The notes under the pieces: generated by a model
What the model was told of the DNA's origin: nothing
Database searches by the model: none
What the model saw: only the letters and a program-made list of their open reading frames with translations
Shown: one piece after another, positions 50,401-61,815 of the stretch
Position numbering within the stretch: the stretch's first letter is position 1
Layout of the letters: every line of letters begins with the position of its first letter
NCBI GenBank assembly: GCA_017163975.1
Contig: JAFFSR010000136.1
Coordinates: 10,537,501 to 10,601,500, forward strand
Origin: Anastatus disparis
Taxonomy: Eukaryota > Arthropoda > Insecta > Hymenoptera > Eupelmidae
Direction: 5' to 3'
DNA: 64,000 nt
Translations under genes and position numbers: made by a program

Positions 50401-51850
50401 CTCAAACCTAACTTTATTTTTACCTTTTTTTTGTTATTTAATCTTTCTCTCTTTTGTTCTCGTTTTTCAATTTTCTTTGTCTTTTCAAAGTTCAAGGATA
50501 ATTACACGTTGACTAAATCACAAACTCTGATTATATGGGTAAAAATATAGTCCACGATCTTTTCAATCACGTTACACTTTACGTGCCTATAAATGCATTT
50601 TCAATTTTATAAGCCTAACTAGTTTGAAAATTCAAGTAATTATATTGTACTACTTTGAGCTTATTAAATAGTAGTTATTTTTCTTTGATAACTAATTTAT
50701 ATTAAAGTTTATAAAAATAACGTACGTTACACGCATAACCAAATACCACAAAATAATGACTTTAACATTATCAATCATATAAATTTACATTGACTTATAT
50801 AAAAATAGATATTACATTAATGAGCGAAAACTTTTGTTTAAAACTTAAAGAATAACAAGAAAAATAAAATCAAATTAAAAAAATGTTTCTAAGAAATAGT
50901 TATATTACACGATCGATGAGAAGAGGAGTTAGCGCGACCGACCGACGATGTCATTGAACAGTAGTCACAGAAGCGAGCGAAAGACCAGCCGTTTCGTTAC
51001 AGTGCTGATTGCATGTCGTTGCAGTAAATTGCACAAGCTTCCGCCTCTAGCATTTCAATCTATTTTTTTTTATAAATCAATGAGTTTATTCATCTACATG
51101 ACAGGAGTTAACATTATCTTTGCAGTAACAAAAGGAATTTTTTATTTTTAAATATTCATAAGATTTGAATATTTTTAGATACCTGGTTAATATGCAGTAT
51201 AAGATTTATAAACTTATAAGAAAAATTCATTTACTTCGTTCAAATCAAAAAATTTTTGTTAGTTGAAAATATCTTTTATCCAATAAGTTTGCATAAAATA
51301 TGAAAAGCCGAAGTTTATTTATGTTGTATATTTGAAGTCTTGAGGTATTCGATTGTCTTTACCAGGCCATTAATAATAATTGATTTGAGTATCATTGATC
51401 TAAGTTTAACATTTAATATTGGAACTATAATATTGACTTATTATTACACATGTAATATCTCGAAATATGAATTAGTTATCGTTGAAACAAAAAAATAGTC
51501 ATTTGATAATCTAATAAAGTAATTTAATCAGTTAATTAAAGAGAAAAATTGTTAGATATGGATTGTGTAGAAAAATTATTTTATATGATTGTAAAATAGA
51601 TAAAACATTGGATTTGTGGTAGTTCTTAATGTAATTCATTAATTTTTAAATAATTATGAAATTTTTCATTTTTATTTAAAAATAATAGTTAAAATTTTAC
51701 GTATTTTTAAATATTGAATCGCCCACATGCGTCATTTTTATTTTGAAAAGAAAAGTTTTTGTTAGACAAAATACTTTCTATTCTCCAAACTTGTTGCACA
51801 TCAACGCATCGATTAGCGAAAATTGAAAGGATGTAGGTGTTTACGTAGTA
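44401..51850. other. Gene-poor AT-rich stretch
   Basis: No convincing gene. A GC-richer patch at 48190-48450 has a TATATAC element followed by CG-rich motifs, and 50910-51050 is GC-richer with a short Arg/Ser-rich frame. The rest is AT-rich and featureless. Confidence 0.45.
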
Positions 51851-52720
51851 GTCAACCTCAACATCCGTACATCAAAATATTATCATATGATACTTTAGGA
51901 GTCTACTTGGGTGAAGTTGGGATGGTGAAATAATGTAGACTTCTTTTGCGCTTGAATTTGTTTTATTTAATATGAGTACAAAGGTTCGAGTAAATATGTT
52001 CGAATCCTCGAGCGCGTCGTTGCGAGGACGAAGCCGAGAAGTTGTCGCTTCGGCTGTCGAACAGATTGTGTGTCTCTGCATATCTTTTCCCTTCAGGAAA
52101 AGAATACACCGAGAGTAAGGAATGGAGCGTAGGTGGGTTATTAGGTAGTCGGAGCTATGTTAGTACATTGAGGATTAAGGATAGGTCGGAATCATAAAAA
52201 GGAAAGAAGTAACGGGATGTTTTATTGCTGGAAAAACCTTTAGACGTCTGAAGGATGGATTAGGAAAATGTATGCATAATAAATGTTTATAACTATAATA
52301 TGTATATGGTTCATTGGTTTTTCCCGTAATGTATGTGAGAATAAGATTAAATATATTTGTGTACCTGACAGAGTGTATGTAGCATAAACGCTACAATACT
52401 AAACAATTCGGAAAATTAAAATGAAATTCGCGTATCGAGTACTGACGTCATGAAGTACCAATCTAAAGACAAATATGGCGTATAATGGAGGATTTCGTCA
52501 GAGCTCGTGACGTCATGCGTAAAACGACTACACTAGTAAAATGTACTAGCTAGTAACCTACCCACTACCGCCCACTATATCGCGTCGTAGCCAAAGAGCA
52601 CTAGATCATGAGCAAGAGAGAAGACGAGGCTTTGGGGTGCGCTGACCTTTCTTTTCTTTTAGCTTTGTATTAACTATATAGTTTTTAAATCTCTAACAAT
52701 ATATACGTTGAGTTTGCAGG
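51850..52720. promoter_or_regulatory. GC-richer island with paired CRE palindromes
   Basis: Composition rises sharply relative to both flanks. Two identical TGACGTCAT sites lie at 52443-52451 and 52508-52516, 65 bases apart in the same reading. A minus-strand frame of 69 codons (51872-52081) starts MQRHTICSTAEATTSRLRPR and is the most balanced frame in the island, but no family is recognised. The island is best read as a promoter or enhancer bound by CREB/ATF-type bZIP factors. Confidence 0.35.
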
Positions 52721-55249
52721 CACTACAACAGTGCCCTCTGTGCCCTTACGTATGTATCTACTGTATTTGCAAATTCTGTTTTAGTTGCAAGTTGCAAGTA
52801 CAAGATATTTTTTATTTGTTGATGCTTTTGATATACAGAATGACCCTTTTAACAAAATTCAACAATTTAAATATTTTTGTATTTTTCAGAAGACATATGT
52901 GCAAAACCTGAGCTTTTAAACCGATAATAATAATCAAGATTGTCTTTTAATTTTAAATAAAAAAAGAATAAATTGACCATATAAAATTTAAAAATCCAAA
53001 ATTGCCTATGAAATTTAATAGTTAAGAAATAAATTAAAAACATAATGTTAACAAAGAATAAAGTATTAAAATATTCTATTACATCTCTGTAATACTGCGG
53101 ATCGATAAATAAGAACTTACTCGAATTCATCAGACAATAGTACATTGTATAACTAGTGTGTGTTGGCAACGTGCTGGTCTAATGTTAAATTAACCATACT
53201 TAAATTGTACTCGGTTAGCCATTTTCTGTCTATCGGTTTTCATTAAATTTAATTTTTTTTTTTTTTCGAAAAAGATTAAATTTTAACTTTCAATTTATTT
53301 ATTTAAAATTAAAAAAAAAAACTATAATTTAAAGTATTAATAACAATAATAAATAAAATAAGTAGTCTATTTTAATTTATTCATTTAAGTAGCTTATATT
53401 GAAATTTGAGAAAATAATAGTCTCATTAAGAATAAAGCTATTTGTATAATAATTTATTATTTTGTTGTGATGACTCTACAAAAACGATGAAAATGGTACC
53501 AAACTATTATACGTTGGTACACGTTTATAAGTAAATTCGAAAGAATAGGATAAACTTAATTCGAATAAATATAGAAGCCTTATAAGTTGATTAAATAAAA
53601 TTCTCAATCATTTAAATTAAATGTCAATACTTGAAATAAAATTGTACGAGGATAAATTCGTAACGTATAAGCTTTTCTATTGTTTGATCTCATTTTCATT
53701 TAAGCTTCGAGAAGTAAGTATGACAGTATTTAAAAAATGTTATTTTTTGAACAAATAAAGGATGTCACGAGCAACTAAACCAGAATTGACAAGCTAGGTG
53801 CATTGTTAAAAAAAAAGAATGAAATTTGGGGCAGAGGCGCGGCACAGATGCTAAGTGTAAGGTCTCATAGCGCGAGCGCACCAAAAGATCGATAGTGTTC
53901 ATCTGGGTCAGTGGGTTAGGGCACAATGCTGATAAAAGGTCGAGTGAAATGACACGGTTAAAATTTACTCACTACAATCGCAAAAAAAATCTCGTACCCC
54001 CAATATGTTTCTAATTGTTTAACTTGAATTTTACGAGAAAAAAGAAGGTATTAATAGAATTTATAGAAATCGATAAAACATACGTATGTATAAATAAGTA
54101 TTTTTTTTGCAGGTAATGTATTTAAGTGAAAAAACTACCACGTGGCAAATCACGTTGTTTAAGTATTTAAAAATTCGAAATTGTTTAATGAAAGCTATTT
54201 ACATTAATTCAATAAATGTAACGTTCTTGTTCTCTTTTATTTCATAAGAAATGCAAAAAAATATTAGATGAAAATTATACTTTTTTTATTATATTTGACA
54301 AAAATAAAGTACTTTTAATTACTTATTTTAATAGTGAACAAAAATTATTTATAATACAGGAATAGCGTATGTATTTACTTTATACTAGAGTATAACAGAA
54401 AAAAGTCATAAAATTTTTTTTTAAACTTGCAAATTCTCAAGTTTCGCCAAAAAATTACTGCATTGAGCAAAAAATATAGTAAATTTCATCATTATAAATT
54501 TAATGAAATTTAAAAATTTAAAGTGTTTGAAATGGTGCAGTACTGTTAAAACCATATTTTATTTGAAATTGCGAAATTTATGGATTAACTTTTGCTATAA
54601 AATATTTAATGCTAAACTATAAACCAAGATTAACTAAAATTTATTTTTTTATTAAATTATTCATATTTTATTTTAAAATAACATTTCAATATCTATATAT
54701 TAAAAAACTCACTGTTGATTTTTTTAATAGTTTGACCATATAAAATAATTATTTTTTTAAAAGGCAAATATTAAAATAAAATCTATTAAATTATATTTCA
54801 AAATATACTATCGTTTACTAAATCGCATTTAATTATAATCAGTGAAGTTTTCTAAATACATGTATAAAAATGAGCAACCTTAGACTTTAAAAAAAACGTT
54901 GAATGTAAAAATAAGCAGACTGGAAACATATGTAGATATGAGTATAGCATCTGACGCGCCCAATGCGGTCAAAAAACTTTGCTTGCTTTCGGTTCAGAAG
55001 GAATAAAAATGCGTTGAAAAAATAAAACAGCTGAAGAATATGAGAATGAAAAAGGCGAAAATGGAAGGGTTTAAAAGAGAGCTTAATTTTTTTTGGTGGA
55101 ACTTGTACAATGATACTATAAACTGGTTTTGCACTCTAAAATTCGGAGAAACCAGTGTGTGTATACACGAGGCTTAAGGGAACGTTGATCAAAATTAGTT
55201 AAAAAGAGAAAATAAAGATAAAGGTTCGCAGCAAGTGAAAAGGAGAGCC
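52721..55249. other. Gene-poor stretch
   Basis: AT-rich, with a GC-richer patch at 53820-53960 that includes a D-arm-like CTGGGTCAGTGGGTTAGGG. No cloverleaf can be drawn. Nothing else is recognised. Confidence 0.4.
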
Positions 55250-55359
55250 AAAGAAAGGAAAGGGAGAACGAATATTGCGTGTTGAAGTTGAACAACCCGC
55301 GATAGGTCGACGATCGTCTAGACCTGGGCGGAGGAAGATAAAAAAAAAAGAAACGAAAA

Positions 55360-55381
55360 ATGAAAGGGGAATCGCTTGCAG
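55360..55381 (+). CDS. Candidate short first coding exon
   Basis: After a GC/GA-rich segment (55250-55359) that looks like a 5' UTR, an ATG at 55360-55362 opens MKGESLA and one extra base before a consensus donor (GCAG|GTAAGC). An ATG a few codons before a strong donor is common in insect genes with long first introns. The acceptor would lie further right, perhaps outside the window. No downstream exon was found. Confidence 0.25.
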
Positions 55382-58300
55382 GTAAGCTCAGGTTTACCCG
55401 ACGCGTCTCCTATGTTGGTGTCGACGACCTTAGACATTATTTTTTTTTTTTCACTTCTTATTTTAGTTCAGGTTCGCCAAGAACTTTTTACATTCAGTCT
55501 TGCGCCTGTTTCTCCTTTCGTTTCTTCTCCTTTGCATTCTTCATACATCCTGTCTAAGTAAGAAATTTTCTCATCCCTTTCTTTTTTACACGAATCGAGC
55601 GGCTTTTTTATTATAACTCGAAATATACTGGATGAAGACCGTTTGGGTGCACTAACCTTGCACAAGAACTTCAACGGGTATACGCTTGGAAATCAGGGAC
55701 TTATTGTCGGTACTTGGATTATTTTAAACTTTTTTCGATCATTTTTTATTTCGAATTCAAATGTTTGCCTCGTTAACTTGTTTATTATTATTATGAATTT
55801 ACTTATTTTGTTTAATAGTTCTAGATAATATCTTTTTTTTTTTTTTAAACTTTATATAAAGTTGTACAGACATTTACAATGAAAAAATATTGAAAAAAAA
55901 ATTAACCTTATGCCGTGGTCATTGCCTTCTTCGTTACCTTGATTTTATATTAAAAAATGAATAAAAGAAACCACTTATAAGTTCTTTTACATATTGAGTC
56001 ACCAACTGATTCCGACAAAGATATGCGATATTTAATTAATATTTCAAAAGGAATATGATTAGTAATAAATTATAATTTATTTATAATTAAATTAGGGATG
56101 CTAAATTTGTAAATATAAACTGATTTAAATTGTCCATATATTGCTTATGTCGTGAATAGCATCTGAAAATTTAATTGTGAAAAAGAAATAAAATTTAATA
56201 ATTCTATTTTTATTATTGCAATATGTAATGAATTTTATTTATGTATTAAGAACATATACCAAAACTATAAATTATTACTATATTACCAACGTCATATAGT
56301 TTTAAATATAAAATTATAATAAATGAATAACAAAAATAAGAATTTAAACAATTAATAATTCAATAAACGATGTTTACAATACTTTCATTTATTGCTATTT
56401 ATGATTTAAGTCTGCAGAATAAATAATAACTAATATGATCATATATTAGTAGTATTAATTAAATCAGTAATATTTCAAATTTTGATATCTTTGAAAAAAA
56501 CTATTAAATATAAAATTTTATTTAAAAACTTTTTTCTATTAATATATTGTATAAAAATAAATTAAAAGTAATAAAAAATGTTATATGTGCTTGAGATAAC
56601 CGTTTCTTATATTGTAAAAAATTTGATATTTTATGTAACTTGGTAAAAATAATACTAACGTTATATAAACTGTTATATTTCATTTTATTCATTATGACAT
56701 TAATTTTATGTGGAAGCCAATGCTTTTTAAAAATTGATATAATTTGCATTTTATTTTTTATATTTATTTTAATGAATTAAAATAATAATTAGGCTACATC
56801 AATTTCACGTAAAATGTATTTATGAAAAAAAATTTTAAATAATTTTTTACAAGTATGTAATTAAATATTTTTTAAACTGTAATAATTGAATATTAAAAAT
56901 TTGTATTTTCAAAACATTATCTACAATTTAGTTAATCTAATATCTCAATTTGATTAAAATTTTAGTTAAATATATAAAAATTTAAAAGAAAAAGAATAAA
57001 ACTCTTAAGTTTACTTAATAGAGGTGTGCAATATAAGAAAATCTTTTTTATATAAAATAAAAGCCACTAAGCCTATAAGAGTTGATCGAATAAAGAATCT
57101 AAATTTAATATTCAGCTTTTAAGAGTTGAAGATTCGCTCTTTATTCTAAAACAGCACAAGGTAACCACTCGAACTTAGCGAAGAAAAGAAAGCAGGCTAG
57201 GAAAACTTTAGTTCTTCTAAAAAAGATCGTATGTAAAAAAGAATTTGATTTTAAAGGCTTTGTAAAAAAAAAACTAAATCTCAAGGGAGATCTGGTGAGC
57301 ACTTCATAATAAAAAGAATAAGCTAAAGCGCACGAGCAAAGCTTGCACGTGTTTTTACTTGTCTAAGAAAACCAAGCTGAATATATCTAATAATAACAAT
57401 TCTTATGTATTTGCTTATATATATATGCGCATGATTATTGCAACTGATGATAAGAGCTTACTTTGGCACGTGGAAAAAAGGCGAATAATATAAGTCAAGT
57501 CATCGTTTATACTTCCTCGATAATAACAAAATTTTCTATAGCATCAATGCATAGAGAGAGAGCTTATTATAGATTCAGTTTCATCTGCATGCCTCATCCT
57601 TTTAACTGCATGGCCAGATCTTTACTGTATAAACCTGGATATCATTTTACTTTAGAGTGTCGTGCAACTCTCAGCTCAAATTGCAACGAAACGTCTTGTT
57701 CTCTGCCGCGTATAAAACCTACCGCAGTCGACACGCGGTCTCTTTTTTATTTTATTTTCTTCTTTTTTTTCTTTTTTTTATTGTCTAGCTCCGGTTGCAC
57801 GAAAACATTATCGGCTTCTCTTTAGAATTTTTTTTCATATTTAATGAATTTCATTTTTTCAAATTTAATTCTAATTTTTATACAAATTTAGTAAAATTTT
57901 TTTTTCAGATTTTTAATATTATTAAGTGGATGTCTTTTTAGGAAATTAGTCTGGAGTAAGAAAATTTTTAATAAAGATAATAAAGTTACCAGTTTAACGT
58001 GTATAAAATATCCTGAATACAGTAAGTATAAATTTTTTTCATCAACAGTATCAAATATTAGATCGTTATCCAACTAATATTTTTTCTTACATTCAGAAAA
58101 GATTTCTCTTCAACTTAATTTCCAAAAATTTATTGACATTTTTTTCAAATTAAGAAAATTTTAAAAATGTATATGAAATAGTTGTGAATTGTTGTTTTAT
58201 AATAATAAATGATTCAAGTATCTATACTCATGCAATTAAAATTTTTTTTATTTTTATAAAACATAAATTTATCATCTCGACATTCTTCATTACACATACT

Positions 58301-61300
58301 GTTAGCCGTTTGATGAATTTATAAATACGTTCATTCTTCACAGCGAGAAATCATCTTAAAAATTTATAATACCAATGAATCAATCAAAATCTTCAACTTC
58401 AGTTGGATACAATAAATCAATTTCTTTAATATTGTCTCAGGTATAAATTGCCATGCAACTATACGTTTAAATATCTCAAATGAATAGAAGCGCATATATT
58501 AGAATCTAAGTAACTTAAACTGATATTTCGTTTGCCATCGTGTCATGTGTTTAAACGCATATAACCTCGCACGTGTATGTATGATAATAAAAATTAAAAA
58601 AAAAGTAACTAGATCTGAACTTTTAGTAACATCAAACAGTGCTGTCTCATCATCTTTTTTCTTTGTTATATTTCTAAGCACACGTGGCGAGAATTGTATT
58701 ACTATCGTCATTATACTTTGGTTATTGATAGCAAAAAAATTAAAGTATACTTAACTTATTCGCTACTTGTGAATTTTAAACAGTTGGTATTTCAAAATTT
58801 TTAGTTCATTGTTTGAAAATTAATAAAGATTGATTTGATTAAACTTAGTTTGGCAAAAAATTTTTTTTATTTTTTAAAAATAAAAATTGTCTATTGTATC
58901 AAAATGTTCCTCTATGATTTTTTTTTTAATTTTTCTATTGAAAAGGATAAATTATATGATTTATACGTGACTGCAATTTTTCAAACTTATCAAGTTTATT
59001 TCAAAATTTTTGAAAATATCTCCACGTGATATTTTTCTTTTGATAAAATTTAAGAACTTGATATAGAGATATTTTTAAAAACATTGAAACAAGATTGCAA
59101 AACTAGGAAAATGACGAGTTTAGTATCTCCCCATCGGTGATTTAATTTTGTATCATCTGTCTATTCATTAAAATTTAGAAAACTTACCCAATAGCTTTAA
59201 TTAACGTTCTACGTATAAAAAATTGAATACACACCTGAAACAGAAATAAAGTTATTTATAAGAAAAAGTTATTTCAATAACATAAGTGGTATATCCTACG
59301 TATAAAACTTATGAGCTAAAAATATCGATAAATTAAACATTGCGAAACTTAAATTTGTTATTAAATAATAACATCAATATTTACTATTGATAATATCAAT
59401 ATTTATCCTTATCAAAAAAAGAGTCTTTTATATTTATATTTAAAAATAACACGTTATCCAACTAGTAAATTAGCTTCAGTGATTTTTAATTAAAAGACTA
59501 AAATAAACTAAGGTTGTTGTTTCCCTACAGAAAATTTATAAATATACCGATGAGAGGTAAAAAAAGAAAATGAGCTAATTGGAGCATATGTATTGACGTG
59601 TATCGAGTTGAGAGATGCTATACCGACATGCATTAGTATCTGTTAAAAAAAAACGTATCCGTATGATATTGTTGGTATATGCCTAACCTCCATTAGATTA
59701 TTTAATGACAGTTTACGTAACGCAATGAAATTTACATGACAGGAAATGTTATATAGGCAAATGTATTGCGATATCCGGCTACATTTACGATGTATCAATA
59801 GCAACCCATTATGACGTCAATGGTAAATTGCACTGATTTATCTGCGAATCCTTTTTGATTCTTTTTTTTAAACATTACTTTATTGTAATTTTATTATTAA
59901 CATTTTTATAACTTTATTATTAAAATTATATATTTTTAAAATGGCTATTATTCTTTGTTAAATTACAGGAATTCTTTTACTTTTATAAGTAGCAGTTTTT
60001 AGAAAAATATGAAGGGATTAAGTATAATTCTCAAAATATAAATGAATGTAATTTCTAAATAAAGTATTCTTGGTTCATATTTGGGTTAATGAAAAAATGT
60101 TTTAGGTGTTTTTTTTTAATTATCTCAATTTTATTAACCTTATTAAAGTAACAATATAAAAACATTTAAATAACAAGCTTTTATGTTCTTTGCCTTGATC
60201 TAGAAAAAAAAATTTACTACTTAAAAACATTTTAAGAGGATTAAAATAAAATTGTTTATATAAAATGTTGTTTTACAAAATTCAAATAAAAAGTGAATCT
60301 TTATTTAATTATTTTTTAATACTCTTTATAACAGTTTTTATTCACTTACTTAATTACAATTTTAATTTTACTCTCGATAAATTACGAGATAAATATTTTT
60401 TTAACAAGCAAAATGAATCAGGAATAGAACCAAAAATTTCGTTTAAAATTTATTTAAAAAATTAAACCTAATTAGTAGTACCTTTGGCCAATGATATTTT
60501 TCTGAAAAACAAATAAATAAACACAAGAGCACTTGGAGCATGTACCAAGTGCTCTCACAAACTAAAGCTCCTTCTTTACTATGAAGTACGCGATATAGCA
60601 AAGCACAATATGTACAAATGATAACGGAAATTGTATAATCCTTATTTGTCAAAATAATAATATTACTTATCATGTATACAGGTATAAATAATTTTGTAGC
60701 TAAATATTGATTATTCTCTAACAATTATAAGCAATTAAAATTGAAATTCAAATATCACAGGGGCAAAAACTTCCTCTTATCGTTATACAACAGACAAGCA
60801 AGGCTAAATGAAGTTAATTAGGTAATATAAAAATCAAAACTTTTAAACCCACTCATTCGGAAAATAATAATTTTTCTGAATAAAATTCATGAAAAGAGTA
60901 ACAAATAAGTTATTGAAACGTTGAATTAATAAAAGTGTATGGACTCGTAAAACAATATTTTTTTCTTTCCTGTTAATTATGAATAGCACATTTCACTTTT
61001 TATCGCAAGGAAGATACAAAATTTTCACACCTACTCAGGAGAATAAAAAAGGATTTTATTTATCATTGCAGATAGGTGAACAAGATCTAATTTTACTAAT
61101 TAAAGTAAAAACTAAAATTATAAAAGCCATTTACTTATGGAAAAAGAGTTTCATTTTTACACCGAGATTATAGCGTGGGTAAGCAACCTTGATTACTTAA
61201 AATAAAATTAATCCTTTTTATTCAACGTAAAATTACTCTATAGTTTTAGTAATAGAAAACAAAGTCTATATAATTCATATGCCCAGGTAACAATGAGTTT

Positions 61301-61370
61301 ACTATTTCTTACATGACGCACAAACATAAGCTAGTTTGAATATTCACCCTCTTATCAATCGAGTAATGAT
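55382..61370. other. Gene-poor stretch with one GC-richer island
   Basis: AT-rich apart from about 57150-57820, which is GC-richer and ends in a long T/C run. A full CRE palindrome lies at 59812-59819 and a hairpin at 60526-60555. I see no gene. Confidence 0.4.
60526..60555. repeat. 11-bp hairpin
   Basis: AGAGCACTTGG and its exact reverse complement flank an eight-base loop. The arms are less AT-rich than the flanks. Pairing does not extend further, so a canonical miRNA precursor is unlikely. Confidence 0.75.
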
Positions 61371-61815
61371 AAGTAAAGCTCGTTTTTCCTTGAATAGGTG
61401 AGTTTCATGAGCTTCGGTTTTTATTTTAATCAACCAAACTCACATTCATTTGCCTATCTGCTCCTCGCTTAGCCTTGCCTATTTAAATATTTATCGTGTA
61501 TGGTAAATGGAACTTTTTTATCCTTGAGTAAGTACGTTTGAAGATTTTCGTTTTCATTTTAATTACTCGACTTCGTTTAGTCTTATCCACTTGATGTATA
61601 ACAAGTGGAACTTTTGATTCCCTAAAGGTTTTTACTTTTAATTATTCCAGTTTATTTAGGTTTACCTGCCCGTTATGTAATGACAAATGAATCTTTTTAT
61701 GGCCAGGATAAATTGGTTTGAAGGTTTTTGCTTGTTCTTTTATTATATAAATTGGTTTATGCTTGTCAGTCTATCGTGGGTTAGCTTGAACTGAGCTTTT
61801 TGATTCGAATAACTA
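61371..61815. repeat. Diverged tandem repeat, about four units
   Basis: Units starting near 61371, 61508, 61607 and 61687, with a partial unit near 61792, share the order: GGAACTTTT-like start, CCTTGA-like segment, GTTTGAAG or similar, TTTT(C)GTTTT, TAATTA, a C/T-rich block with CTTAT or CTTGCC, then TATGTA. Unit length varies from about 80 to 137 bases and similarity is low, so this is an old, decaying minisatellite or a nested set of related inserts. Confidence 0.45.

Noticed and set aside
51872..52081. 69-codon minus-strand frame with balanced composition
   Set aside because: It lies in a GC-richer island where open frames are easier to obtain; no domain, splice partner or family seen.
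53895..53945. D-arm-like GGGTCAGTGGGTTAGGG
   Set aside because: There is no matching T-arm or acceptor stem within tRNA length.
60526..60555. Hairpin as a microRNA precursor
   Set aside because: Only 11 pairs; the flanks do not extend the stem to the length a precursor needs.
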